This document shows, in pieces, positions 17,565 to 26,048 of a stretch of 64,000 bases of DNA. The notes beneath the pieces are model-generated. The model searched no databases and was not told the origin of the DNA. It saw only the letters and a list, made by a program, of their open reading frames with translations. This stretch comes from Rhodospirillales bacterium URHD0017. GTDB lineage: Bacteria; Pseudomonadota; Alphaproteobacteria; Reyranellales; Reyranellaceae. The translations under genes were made by a program, and so were the position numbers. Within the stretch, counting starts at the first letter, position 1; each line of letters starts with the position of its first letter. Location: positions 487,335 to 551,334 of the forward strand of contig FODP01000003.1 in assembly GCA_900110395.1 (NCBI GenBank), read 5' to 3'.

Positions 17565-18011
17565 ATGACGTCCGGAAAGCCTCGTATCACCGCCAAGATC
17601 GCCGGGCGCGCCCTGCATCCCCTGCTCCGTCCCTTCGCTGTCGGCTACTTCCTCACCGCCTGCGCCGCCGACCTGGTCTACACCCAGGCCAGCGTCTTCG
17701 TGCGCCACAGCGTGCCGGAGTTCGCCGACATCACCGAGTGGCTGCTGATCGCGGGCCTGGTGATGGCCGTCCTGGCCGCGGTCGTGGCCGTCATCGACCT
17801 GTTGGGCGAGCGGCAGTTCCGCGCCCTTCCCGACCTCCGCATGTACGCCGCAGGCAGCGCGCTGGTGATGGCGCTGGAAATCTACAACCTGCACCTCCGC
17901 CTCTCGATCGGCGCCGACGCCATCACCTCCACCGGAGTGATCCTGTCGTTGGCCGCGACACTGGTCCTGCTGGTGATGCCGTCGCAGAACTGGGCGCGGA
18001 TGTATCGCTAA
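17565..18011 (+). CDS. DUF2231-like membrane protein
   Basis: A 148-residue inner-membrane protein with four hydrophobic segments. It has the pattern of DUF2231 proteins: HPLLRPFAVGYFLTACAADLVY near the N-terminus, then VIDLLGERQFRALPDLR between helices two and three. Function is unknown in the family, although heme or membrane redox roles have been suggested because of conserved histidines. Here His18 and His110 lie near predicted helix ends. GGGAG precedes the ATG at 17565 by four bases. It is followed by an amidohydrolase gene after 65 bases. Confidence 0.75.
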   Translation: MTSGKPRITAKIAGRALHPLLRPFAVGYFLTACAADLVYTQASVFVRHSVPEFADITEWLLIAGLVMAVLAAVVAVIDLLGERQFRALPDLRMYAAGSALVMALEIYNLHLRLSIGADAITSTGVILSLAATLVLLVMPSQNWARMYR

Positions 18012-18076
18012 GCAAGCCGAGGGGACTGGCATGGCGCGTTCCGTGGGAGGATGATCGCTCCCGGAGGATCGCGCTC

Positions 18077-19216
18077 ATGAAATACGACGTCATCTCCGCC
18101 GACGGCCATGTCGACCTGATCTGGCTGCCCCCTGACCTTTTCACCAAGAACGCCTCTGCGGCCTTCAAGGACCGCATGCCCCATGTCGTCGACGGACCGA
18201 AGGGACCCGAATGGGTCAGCGCCAAAGGCGCCAAGTTCGGCCTGGTGAACGGCATGGGCTCGGCCGGCCGTGAATACGTGCCGGGCGTCATCCACCGCTC
18301 CGACCGCATGGCCTCGACCGGCCTCTATGACGACGGCAAGAAGGGCATCCGTCGCCTGACCGAGCCCGAGATGCGCCTGAAGGACCAGGACCGCGACGGC
18401 GTGCAGGCCGAGATCCTCTACGGCGTGCTGGGCTCGAGCGGCCGGCTCAACGATCCGGAAGCGGCGCTGGAGATGCTGCGCATCTACAACGACTGGCTCC
18501 ACGACTTCTGCAGCGCCGCACCCGACCGTCTGATCGGCCTTTCCAACATCCCGAACTACAACATGGAAGAATCGGTCGCCGAGGCGATGCGCAACGCCAA
18601 GCGCGGCGCGCGCGGCTTCGACATCGCCAACCGGCCCGACATGACGCCGCTGTGGGACGAGCACTGGGAGCCGTTGTGGAAGTTCGGCCACGAGACCGGC
18701 ATTCCGCTCCACTTCCACACCATCGGCGGCCGCTCGCCCGACTACAGCAAGATGAAGCCTCACATCGTGCGCCGCGTGCAGGCCGTGCACATCACCAACT
18801 TCCAGATGCACATGAGCTACATGCTGATGTCGCTGATCTACTCCGGCGCGCCCGAGCGCTATCCCAACCTCAAGATCGTGATCGGCGAGGCCGGCCTGGG
18901 CTGGATCCCCTACGTGCTGCAGCACATGGACCTCGAATGGGAGGACCAGTTCCAGGATCTCGAGCTCAAGATGAAGCCCAGCGAATACTGGTACCGGCAG
19001 TTCTACGCCACCTACCAGACCGACCCGATCGGCATCCGTCTGCTCGACGTCTTGGGCGAGGACAACGTGATGTGGGGCTCGGACTATCCGCACCCCGACG
19101 GCATCTGGCCGGATTCGCAGGAGTTCCTGACCCGCGAGCTTTCCGACATCAGCGCGGAGACGCGCCGCAAGATCACGCGCGACAACGCGATGAAGCTCTA
19201 TCGGCTGAGCAATTGA
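18077..19216 (+). CDS. Amidohydrolase family protein (amidohydrolase 2 clade)
   Basis: A 379-residue metal-dependent hydrolase or decarboxylase. The N-terminal metal motif is VISADGHVDLIW, where D-x-H replaces H-x-H. Other active-site candidates are LHFHTIGG near 214 and VMWGSDYPHPDG near 333, where the Asp before Tyr-Pro-His is typical of the clade. Such enzymes often act on aromatic acids or lactones; the substrate is not identifiable. GGAGGATCGCGCTC precedes the ATG at 18077. A GC-rich palindrome follows the stop codon by 16 bases. Confidence 0.86.
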   Translation: MKYDVISADGHVDLIWLPPDLFTKNASAAFKDRMPHVVDGPKGPEWVSAKGAKFGLVNGMGSAGREYVPGVIHRSDRMASTGLYDDGKKGIRRLTEPEMRLKDQDRDGVQAEILYGVLGSSGRLNDPEAALEMLRIYNDWLHDFCSAAPDRLIGLSNIPNYNMEESVAEAMRNAKRGARGFDIANRPDMTPLWDEHWEPLWKFGHETGIPLHFHTIGGRSPDYSKMKPHIVRRVQAVHITNFQMHMSYMLMSLIYSGAPERYPNLKIVIGEAGLGWIPYVLQHMDLEWEDQFQDLELKMKPSEYWYRQFYATYQTDPIGIRLLDVLGEDNVMWGSDYPHPDGIWPDSQEFLTRELSDISAETRRKITRDNAMKLYRLSN

Positions 19217-19232
19217 TCTTGCCTTTCATGCT

Positions 19233-19256
19233 CCTCTCCCCCTAGCGGGGGAGAGG
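19233..19256. repeat. GC-rich intergenic palindrome
   Basis: CCTCTCCCCC-TAG-CGGGGGAGAGG, a near-perfect inverted repeat with a tiny loop, lies just after the amidohydrolase stop codon. Such CTCTCCCC-type palindromes are dispersed in many alphaproteobacterial genomes. It could serve as a transcript end, but a following U-tract is absent. Confidence 0.65.
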
Positions 19257-19285
19257 AACATGAGTCATGACGGTACGTGCCCGTC

Positions 19286-20125
19286 ATGAGCCCAAGTCTG
19301 CGCGTCCCTCTTCTCGTCGTCTTCGCCATGCTGGCCTTCGCCAGCAATTCGCTGCTCTGCCGCGTCGCCCTGCGCGACACCGAGATCGACGCGGCGAGCT
19401 TCACGGCCATCCGGCTGGCCTCGGGCGCACTCATGCTGATTGTCCTCTTGCGCGCGCGCGGCGTGCGGCCGTCGAGCGGCGGCAGCTGGCCGATGGCCCT
19501 GATGCTGTTCGCCTACGCCGCCTTCTTCTCCTTCGCCTATCGCGACCTCACGGCGGCGACCGGGGCGCTGCTGCTGTTCGGCGCCGTGCAGTTCACCATG
19601 ATGGCCTGGGGCCTGTGGCAGGGCGAACGCGTCGTCGGCATCCGGCTGGCAGGGCTGGCGATCGCGGTCGGCGGGCTGGTGGTCCTGCTGCTGCCGGGCC
19701 TGGCCGCACCGCCGCCGTTGGCCGCCGCGCTGATGCTGGGCGCGGGAGCGGCCTGGGGCGTCTATTCGCTGCTCGGAAGAGGCGCCGGCGAGCCGATCGC
19801 GGCGACCGGCGGCAACTTCCTGCGCGCGGTGCCCTTTGCCGCCGCGCTGATCCTGACCGCCTTCGGCCACGAAACCGTCGATTACACGGGCCTTGGCTAT
19901 GCCGTGGCCTCGGGCGCCATCACCTCGGGCCTGGGCTATGTGCTGTGGTATGCGGCCCTGCCGGCGCTCTCGGCAACCTCCGCCGCCACAATCCAGCTCA
20001 GCGTTCCGGCCATTGCGGCCATCGGCGGGGCAGTGCTGCTCGCGGAGCCGATCACCCCCAGGCTGCTCCTGGCCTCGGCGGCGATCCTGGGCGGCATCGC
20101 GCTCACCATACGGCGTACCTCTTGA
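19286..20125 (+). CDS. DMT superfamily (EamA) transporter
   Basis: A 279-residue integral membrane protein with ten predicted helices arranged as two EamA repeats, the structure of drug/metabolite transporters. The repeat junction is near residue 140. FAYRDLTAATGALLLFGAVQFTM and SGLGYVLWYAALPALSATSAATIQLSVP are the recognisable end of repeat one and the core of repeat two. It probably exports a small metabolite such as an amino acid; specificity cannot be told. The ATG at 19286 is selected; a GTG at 19277 three codons upstream is an alternative. It ends 11 bases from a convergent lipoprotein gene. Confidence 0.85.
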   Translation: MSPSLRVPLLVVFAMLAFASNSLLCRVALRDTEIDAASFTAIRLASGALMLIVLLRARGVRPSSGGSWPMALMLFAYAAFFSFAYRDLTAATGALLLFGAVQFTMMAWGLWQGERVVGIRLAGLAIAVGGLVVLLLPGLAAPPPLAAALMLGAGAAWGVYSLLGRGAGEPIAATGGNFLRAVPFAAALILTAFGHETVDYTGLGYAVASGAITSGLGYVLWYAALPALSATSAATIQLSVPAIAAIGGAVLLAEPITPRLLLASAAILGGIALTIRRTS

Positions 20126-20136
20126 GTCGACCCCGG

Positions 20137-21387
20137 TTACTTCTTGACCGTCCAGTAAGCCGACGGAGGCACACCCGTCTGACTAAGTGTAGTGATGCGC
20201 TGCGCTGCCCGCCAACCATTGTGCAGGATGCCGGAGATGTCGGAGAGAACAGGGCGAACCGAGCCATAGTATGAATGCCCAAGGAAACTCGCATCGACGC
20301 CCGTTGCGTCGACCGTCTCCACTCCCGGCATCACGACCAGGTTCTGTCCGCCAGCACCCAATCGGGGATAGCCGTGGAATGTCATCGACATCTGGAGCGC
20401 GAAGTCGTCTGCAGAGGCGTACAGGGTGATCGGGCAACCGCTGGTGACCAGTGCCGGAGCAATTTCCCGCTTGAAGGTATCGGCGTCGATGTCGGGCGCC
20501 GCCAGAATGATCTCTTTGACCTTCGACTTGAAATCCAGCTTTTCCGTAAGTAATGCGCCTAGTGATTTGGTCAGGGCTCGATTGCCCATGCTGTGGGCGA
20601 CTATATAGACGTTCCTTGCCTCCGGCCGCCGCAGGATGTCGTCGAGAAACCGCTTCAGGTCGCCCTGGGCCCAATCGATTTCAGTTTCGTCGTATGGATA
20701 GAGGCTCGTCTCGCCCTTCGATGGCCAGCTGAAGAAGACCGGAGCGCCGTCAAACTTCAGATCGTAGGTCATCTGCGCCGTTCTGCGCGCCGCATCCTCG
20801 AAAGTCACATTGTACCCGTGGACGAACAGCAGGACGCTGCCACTCGTAGCGTTCAAGCGAGCGGCCATGTCGGAGAAATACTGCTCCTTGGGCAGGACGG
20901 TCGATCGGAGGAGCACGACGTGTTGCTCAGGATTCTGTGAAAACTCCAATCTCCACAGCGAGGGACTTTCCAGCTCTCCCGGCCGGTGCCTCGCAGGAAT
21001 ACTTACCTCCGAGAAGCCGTAATGCATGGAGGATGATCGATCGACGCCGAACATAGATGAAGGCGCCGGGCTAACCGTAAGGTTTCGATCGGTACCGAAG
21101 AAGACCCGGACGATCGCATAGCGCGCGGACGGCGCCACGACGGCGCGTTCGGTGACGCTCGCAGCTACCGTCGGGACCGCGACGACCATCGCACTGGCGG
21201 ATTGGGCCACCACTGCGCGCGAAGCCGCCGAAACATGGATCGGGGCAGGGCTGTCGGCAACCACGACCGACCTCGTCGGTGGTTGCGGTGGCGGTGGCGG
21301 TGGCGGCATCACTGCTTGCGGGGCCTGGGTGCAGGCCGACGCCATCGCGAGCACGGCCATCACGAAAAGGCTTCGTATCGTGGTCAC
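20137..21387 (-). CDS. DUF900 alpha/beta hydrolase, probable lipoprotein
   Basis: A 416-residue protein with a lipoprotein-like signal (MAVLAMASAC) and a proline/valine-rich linker (about 25-90). A DUF900 alpha/beta hydrolase domain follows, with VRVFFGTDRN near 94, SVLLFVHGYNVTFEDAARR near 187, YIVAHSMGNRAL with the nucleophile Ser near 265 and a C-terminal GHSYYG histidine. It is probably anchored on the periplasmic side as an esterase or lipase; substrate unknown. The start is GTG at 21387 with GGGGGAGAAGCC upstream. The linker contains a run of seven prolines. Confidence 0.85.
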   Translation of the reverse strand: MTTIRSLFVMAVLAMASACTQAPQAVMPPPPPPPQPPTRSVVVADSPAPIHVSAASRAVVAQSASAMVVAVPTVAASVTERAVVAPSARYAIVRVFFGTDRNLTVSPAPSSMFGVDRSSSMHYGFSEVSIPARHRPGELESPSLWRLEFSQNPEQHVVLLRSTVLPKEQYFSDMAARLNATSGSVLLFVHGYNVTFEDAARRTAQMTYDLKFDGAPVFFSWPSKGETSLYPYDETEIDWAQGDLKRFLDDILRRPEARNVYIVAHSMGNRALTKSLGALLTEKLDFKSKVKEIILAAPDIDADTFKREIAPALVTSGCPITLYASADDFALQMSMTFHGYPRLGAGGQNLVVMPGVETVDATGVDASFLGHSYYGSVRPVLSDISGILHNGWRAAQRITTLSQTGVPPSAYWTVKK

Positions 21388-21545
21388 GGCTTCTCCCCCG
21401 AAGAGCTACACCATTCTGACTATTAACTCATAAGTTGTATAGCATCATCATATTGCACGTAACATCTCTTTCGCAAATCGGCCTCGTCGCCTTGTCCCCC
21501 GCGCCATTGTCGCTCTAATGTCCGCCTGCTGTTTGAAAGGAAGTC

Positions 21546-22748
21546 ATGTTCGAAGTCGCCGAGCGCCTGCGCAACATCAAGGTATCCGCCTCCGCCGCCA
21601 TGACTCGCAAGGTGCGCGAGCTGCGCGCTCAGGGCGTGAAGATCGTGGGCCTGTCGTCGGGCGAGCCCGACTTCCCAACGCCGACGCACGCCATCGAGGC
21701 GGCGAACAAGGCAGCGCTGGCCGGCGAGACCAAGTATCCGCCGCAGGATGGCATCAAGCCGCTGAAGGAGGCGATCCAGCGCAAGTTCAAGCGCGACAAC
21801 AATCTCGACTATGCGCTGGAGGAGATCATGGTCTCCAACGGCAGCAAGCAGATCATGTACGACGCGCTGATGGCGAGCGTGAACCCGGGCGACGAGGTGA
21901 TCATCCCCGCGCCGGGCTGGATCTCCTATGCCGACCAGGCGACGCTTGCGGGCGCCAAGCCGGTGCCCGTGTCATGCCCGGAGAACAACCACTTCAAGCT
22001 GCGCGCCGCCGACCTTGAGGCCGCGATCACGGCGAAGACCAAGTGGGTGGTGCTGAATTTCCCCAACAATCCGACCGGCGCGGTGTGCTCGCGCGCCGAG
22101 ATGCGCGAGATCACCGACGTGCTTTTGGCCCATCCGCACGTCTTCGCCATGGCCGACGATGTCTACGAGCACCTGACCTATGACGGCTTCGGCTTCTGCA
22201 CCGTGGCCGAGGTCGAGCCCAAGCTGAAGGAGCGCACGCTGACGGTGAACGGCGCCTCGAAGGCCTATGCCATGACCGGCTGGCGCGTCGGCTTCGCCGG
22301 CGGGCCGCGGCCAATGATCGCCGCCATGACCAACATGCAGGGCCAGATCGGCTCGGGGATCTCGACCATCAGCCAGGCCGCCGCCGTGGCGGCGTTGAAC
22401 GGGCCGCAGGATCTCCTGAAGGAGCGCGCCGCCGACTATCAGAAGCGCCGTGACGAGGTCGTGGGCATGCTGCGCCAGGCCAAGGGGCTGACCTGCCACA
22501 AGCCCGAGGGCGCGTTCTACGTGTTCCCCAACATGGCGGGCTGTATCGGCAAGACCACGCCGGGCGGCCGCAAGATCGCCAACGACACCGACTTCGTGAC
22601 GGCGCTCCTGGAAGAGAAGCACGTCGCCACCGTGCAGGGTGCGGCCTACGGCATGAGCCCCTACTTCCGCATCTCCTACGCCACCGACATGGCGAGCCTG
22701 CGCGAGGGCTGCAAGCGCATCCAGGAGTTCTGCGGCGAGCTCAAGTAG
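21546..22748 (+). CDS. Class I/II aspartate-type aminotransferase (PLP)
   Basis: A 400-residue fold-type I aminotransferase of the aspartate/prephenate (subgroup I-gamma) type. Recognisable parts are VGLSSGEPDFPTPTHA near 35, YPPQDGIKPLKEAI, LNFPNNPTGAVCS near 175 and ADDVYEHLTYDG. The PLP-binding lysine is Lys239 in NGASKAYAMTGWRVG, and the carboxylate-binding arginine is in YFRISYATD. It should transfer amino groups between aspartate (or an aromatic acid) and 2-oxoglutarate in the cytoplasm. GGAAGTC precedes the ATG. It is divergent from the DUF900 lipoprotein. Confidence 0.93.
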   Translation: MFEVAERLRNIKVSASAAMTRKVRELRAQGVKIVGLSSGEPDFPTPTHAIEAANKAALAGETKYPPQDGIKPLKEAIQRKFKRDNNLDYALEEIMVSNGSKQIMYDALMASVNPGDEVIIPAPGWISYADQATLAGAKPVPVSCPENNHFKLRAADLEAAITAKTKWVVLNFPNNPTGAVCSRAEMREITDVLLAHPHVFAMADDVYEHLTYDGFGFCTVAEVEPKLKERTLTVNGASKAYAMTGWRVGFAGGPRPMIAAMTNMQGQIGSGISTISQAAAVAALNGPQDLLKERAADYQKRRDEVVGMLRQAKGLTCHKPEGAFYVFPNMAGCIGKTTPGGRKIANDTDFVTALLEEKHVATVQGAAYGMSPYFRISYATDMASLREGCKRIQEFCGELK

Positions 22749-22832
22749 CCCCGTTCAAGTAGCAGCGCGCAACCAAGCCGCAAAGGGCGGCGTTCGTCCG
22801 ATGCGGGGGCTCACGACGCATCGGAGGACGTC

Positions 22833-23150
22833 ATGCCCAAGATCAGCAGGTCCAGGGCCAGCAAAGCCCAATATACCGACAAGCAGGACCGCAAGGCCGA
22901 TCACATCGCCAAGGGTTATGAGGCGAGCGGCGTGTCGCACAAGGAGGCCGAGCGGCGCGCCTGGGCGACCGTCAACAAGGAGAGCGGTGGTGGCAAGAAG
23001 AGCGGCTCGGGCCGCGGCAAGAAGGAAAGCCACGCTTCGGCGCGCAAGGGCGGACGGATCGGCGGACGCGCTGCAGCGTCGCGGCCCAAGGCTGCGCGGT
23101 CGGCATCGGCGCGCAAGGCAGCGGCGACGCGCAGGCGCCGCGCCGCGTAA
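22833..23150 (+). CDS. Small basic protein (Lys/Arg/Ala-rich, often labelled plasmid stabilisation protein)
   Basis: A 105-residue, extremely basic protein. The N-terminal half (KADHIAKGYEASGVSHKEAE then RRAWATVNKESGGGKKSGSG) is conserved in alphaproteobacteria and commonly carries the label plasmid stabilisation protein without experimental support. The C-terminal half is a low-complexity tail of Ala, Arg, Lys and Ser ending TRRRRAA, resembling histone-like or nucleic-acid-binding tails. A DNA- or RNA-associated role is inference. GGAGG lies 6 bases before the ATG at 22833. Confidence 0.75.
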   Translation: MPKISRSRASKAQYTDKQDRKADHIAKGYEASGVSHKEAERRAWATVNKESGGGKKSGSGRGKKESHASARKGGRIGGRAAASRPKAARSASARKAAATRRRRAA

Positions 23151-23163
23151 CGAGCTTAAAAGC

Positions 23164-23649
23164 TCACCACGCCGCCATGGCCTGGTTCGACATTTCCTTG
23201 ATGGCAGCCATCTGACTGCGCAGACCGATCTTGCGGGCGCACAGTGGCCAGTGATGCGGCTCTTCGAGATCGAAGATCATGTACTTGGCGAGCGACGCTG
23301 CACGATCGTAGTCGTGCGCCGCATCAATCGCCTCCTGGCGCGAGAGCTGCGTGCCGTCGCGCCTTTTCTGATAGGCGATGAAGGTGCCGACGGTGAATTG
23401 CAGCCGGCCGAGATAGGCGCCGCGGCCGCCATGGATCGGGCGGTCCGACGGCCCCCAACCGCCGCTCTCGCAATGGGCAAGCTGGCGGATGATCTCTTCC
23501 TTGCGCTCATCGATCTCCTTCTGACGCAGATCGACCGGCGGCTCGAACCCCGATGTTTTGGGCGGAGTCCCTCCGAGCTGACATCCGGAGATGAGGAAAG
23601 CGCTGGCGAGAAGGCCGGCGCAGGCGATGGTGGCGCGCAAAGAAGTCAC
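23164..23649 (-). CDS. Lysozyme/transglycosylase-like lipoprotein
   Basis: A 161-residue lipoprotein: GTG start at 23649, hydrophobic signal and lipobox LISGCQ. After a helical linker (VDLRQKEIDERKEEIIRQLA) comes HCESGGWG, then GAYLGRLQFTVGTFIAYQ and QEAIDAAHDYDRAASLAKYMIF. An E-S-G-G motif followed by a G-x-L-Q-F motif is the layout of small lysozyme-like or transglycosylase-like domains, where the Glu would be catalytic. That assignment is by motif only. The upstream frame remains open for 36 codons but has no signal sequence logic, so GTG is preferred. It is convergent with the basic protein gene. Confidence 0.65.
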   Translation of the reverse strand: MTSLRATIACAGLLASAFLISGCQLGGTPPKTSGFEPPVDLRQKEIDERKEEIIRQLAHCESGGWGPSDRPIHGGRGAYLGRLQFTVGTFIAYQKRRDGTQLSRQEAIDAAHDYDRAASLAKYMIFDLEEPHHWPLCARKIGLRSQMAAIKEMSNQAMAAW

Positions 23650-23960
23650 AACCCGTCCTTGCTGCCACGATTCATGTGACGAGGTAAACCCTGCAAGATC
23701 GAGATTCACACAGCGCGTGGATAATGTTTGGGGTGCGAACAGTCGGCGAACATCCACATCATCGAACGCTGATACATTCGAAACGAAACGGAATAAATGT
23801 TTGTATTATGGTGAGATAGCGGTCGCTCTTGTCACACGGAGCGAAGCGCTTCATCGCATCAGCAACACGCATCACATCGCTGCATCAGCGATGTCTCTCT
23901 GCGGCAATGCGCCCATCATCAACAACGATTTGATGTCGCGATGGCAGGGCGCGCGAAGAT
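23650..23960. other. Intergenic region, no gene recognised
   Basis: About 310 bases between the lipoprotein start and the acyl-CoA ligase stop. The middle (23755-23830) is distinctly AT-richer than the surroundings, with runs such as GGAATAAATGTTTGTATTATGG. It probably contains the promoter of the lipoprotein gene reading leftwards. No convincing open frame, RNA gene or hairpin was seen. Confidence 0.5.
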
Positions 23961-25526
23961 TCATCCCACCTGTCGCGAGCGCCCTTCCCAATATTTCGCA
24001 CGCAGAACCTTCTTGTCGACCTTGCCGACGGCGGTGAGCGGCAGGCTGTCGACGAACTCGACCTGCTTGGGTGCGTGTGTGCTGCCCTTGCGATCCTTCA
24101 CGAGCTGCATCAGTGCCTCGGCCGCGGGCCGCGTGCCGGGTTTCGCGACGATCAACGCGGCAACCGCCTCGCCCCACTTCTCGTGCGGCACGCCGATCAC
24201 CGCGGCCATGGCAACATCGGGATGCGACGACAGCACATCCTCGACCTCGCGCGGAAAAATGTTGAAGCCGCCGGACACGATCATGTCCTTCTTGCGATCG
24301 ACGATATAGAGGTAGCCGCGATCGTCGGCGCGGGCGATGTCGCCGGTGTGCAGCCACCCGCCCTTGAAGGTCTCGGCGGTCTGCTCGGGCCGCTTCCAGT
24401 ATTTCTCCATGGCGTGCGCTGCGCGCACGCAGATCTCGCCGGCCTCGCCTGGCTTCACTTCGTTGTTGTCCTCATCGCGCAGGGTCACCGCGCAGGAGGC
24501 GATGGGAAAGCCGCAGGACGCGAACAGCTCCGGGCGCTTGGCATCGTGGTCCGCCTTGCGCAAGACGCTCACCGGATAGCATTCGGTCTGGCCATAGAGC
24601 TGGCTGAACACCGGGCCGATGCGCTCCAGTCCTTCCACCAGCCGCGTCGGCGACATCGGCGAGGCGCCGTACAGGATCAGCTCCAGCGACGAGAGATCGG
24701 TCTTGGCGAGCTGTGGATGGTCGAGCATCACATAGATCATCGTCGGGACCATGAGCGTGCAGTTGATCTTCTCGCGCTCGATGGTGGCCAGAAACTTCTC
24801 CGGCTCAAATCCCTTCAGGAGCCGCACCGTGCCGCCCTTGAGCAGCGTGGGCGTCACCTTGGTGCCGGCGACGTGGGTGATGGGCGCGGCCGCGAGATAG
24901 TGCGGTACCGCGGGCAGCTCGAAGTCGGCGGCGACGGCCAGCGACATGGCTGTCGTCGAGCGATGGCGGCGGATCGCTCCCTTGGACTTGCCCGTCGTGC
25001 CGCCGGTGTAGCTGATGATCGCGTAGTCGTTCGCGTCGGTGAGGTCGACGGGTGTGGCCGAGCCGATCTGTTCGGCCGCCTGCATAAGGTCGCGGCCGAA
25101 GTCGGACGGCCCGAGGCTCAGCACCGCGGCAAGCCTGTTGGCGGCACGCGCGGCAAGCTCGCCGCCACGGGTCGCGTGGGTGGCGGGGTCGACGATCAGC
25201 ACCGTGGCCTCGGCGTCCTCGATGACATCGAGATGATCGCGGAGAGCGCCCACCGGATGCAGCCAGGTCGTGATCAACCCGAGAGCGCCCGCCGCCACGC
25301 CGGCACACCACATAGAAGCGCTGTTGGCGCTGAGGAAGGCCGCGGTCTGGCCCTTCTTGAGGCCGGCCGCCGTCATCGCCGCCTGGAAGCGGCCGATCAG
25401 CTCCAGCGTGGCGCGATAGGTGAGCCGGCCATCGTCCCACACGAACGCCGGCCGGTCGGCATGGCGCGCGAGGGCACGGAGCAACATCGTCGTGCCGGTC
25501 GGTGCCTGTGCGATCAGCTCATCCAT
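23961..25526 (-). CDS. AMP-dependent acyl-CoA synthetase/ligase
   Basis: A 521-residue ANL-superfamily adenylate-forming enzyme that should activate a carboxylic acid to its CoA thioester with ATP. The P-loop is IISYTGGTTGKSKGA near 168. The core also has YGQTECYPVS near 311 and GGWLHTGDIARADDRGYLYIVDRKKDMIVSGG near 388 (adenylation and hinge motifs A7-A8). The catalytic lysine is in the C-terminal LTAVGKVDKK. Chain-length or aromatic specificity cannot be deduced. No beta-oxidation genes adjoin it; a second ligase lies at 35392-37065. It is divergent from trxC. Confidence 0.9.
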   Translation of the reverse strand: MDELIAQAPTGTTMLLRALARHADRPAFVWDDGRLTYRATLELIGRFQAAMTAAGLKKGQTAAFLSANSASMWCAGVAAGALGLITTWLHPVGALRDHLDVIEDAEATVLIVDPATHATRGGELAARAANRLAAVLSLGPSDFGRDLMQAAEQIGSATPVDLTDANDYAIISYTGGTTGKSKGAIRRHRSTTAMSLAVAADFELPAVPHYLAAAPITHVAGTKVTPTLLKGGTVRLLKGFEPEKFLATIEREKINCTLMVPTMIYVMLDHPQLAKTDLSSLELILYGASPMSPTRLVEGLERIGPVFSQLYGQTECYPVSVLRKADHDAKRPELFASCGFPIASCAVTLRDEDNNEVKPGEAGEICVRAAHAMEKYWKRPEQTAETFKGGWLHTGDIARADDRGYLYIVDRKKDMIVSGGFNIFPREVEDVLSSHPDVAMAAVIGVPHEKWGEAVAALIVAKPGTRPAAEALMQLVKDRKGSTHAPKQVEFVDSLPLTAVGKVDKKVLRAKYWEGRSRQVG

Positions 25527-25607
25527 GACCTTCGTCCTCCCGCGACGCGATAGTGCAACGCCGTCGCGCCTGCTGCATTGTTAACAGACCAGCACCGAGG
25601 GCCCGCC

Positions 25608-26048
25608 ATGAGTGAAACCCTGATCGTCGCCTGCCCGGCTTGCAATACCCTGAACCGCGCGCCACGCGAAAAGCTCGCCGACGGCGGCGGCAAGTGCGGC
25701 AGCTGCGGCGCGGCCCTGTTCGGGGGCCATCCCGTGGCGCTGAGCGCGCAGAGCTTCGAGACCCACGCCGCCAAGAGCGACATCCCGCTGCTGGTCGACT
25801 TCTGGGCGCCATGGTGCGGACCCTGCAAGGCGATGGCGCCACAGTTCGAGAAGGCAGCGGGCCAGCTCGAACCCCGGGTGCGCTTTGCCAAGGTCAATAC
25901 CGACGAAGAGCAGCAGCTCGCCGGCCGCTTCGGCATCCAGGGCATCCCGACCATGATCCTGTTCCATCACGGCCGCGAGATCGCCCGCCAGTCCGGCCTG
26001 ATGAACGCGGCCGGCATCGAACAGTGGGTCGAGCAGTCGCTTAGCTGA
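25608..26048 (+). CDS. trxC: Thioredoxin 2 (TrxC) with N-terminal zinc ribbon
   Basis: A 146-residue TrxC-type thioredoxin. The N-terminal zinc finger has two CxxC pairs (ACPACN near 9-12 and CGSCG near 30-33), and the thioredoxin domain has the active site WAPWCGPCKAM with Cys at about 69 and 72. The cis-proline loop is GIQGIPTMILF. It should reduce disulfides in the cytoplasm, and in enterobacteria TrxC is induced by oxidative stress; regulation here is unknown. The ATG at 25608 begins the zinc-ribbon domain. The stop directly abuts the stop of the convergent puuE. Confidence 0.93.
   Translation: MSETLIVACPACNTLNRAPREKLADGGGKCGSCGAALFGGHPVALSAQSFETHAAKSDIPLLVDFWAPWCGPCKAMAPQFEKAAGQLEPRVRFAKVNTDEEQQLAGRFGIQGIPTMILFHHGREIARQSGLMNAAGIEQWVEQSLS

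Noticed and set aside
22833..23150. True plasmid stabilisation or histone function for the small basic protein
   Set aside because: The label is inherited; sequence shows only a basic low-complexity tail. Left as a small basic protein.
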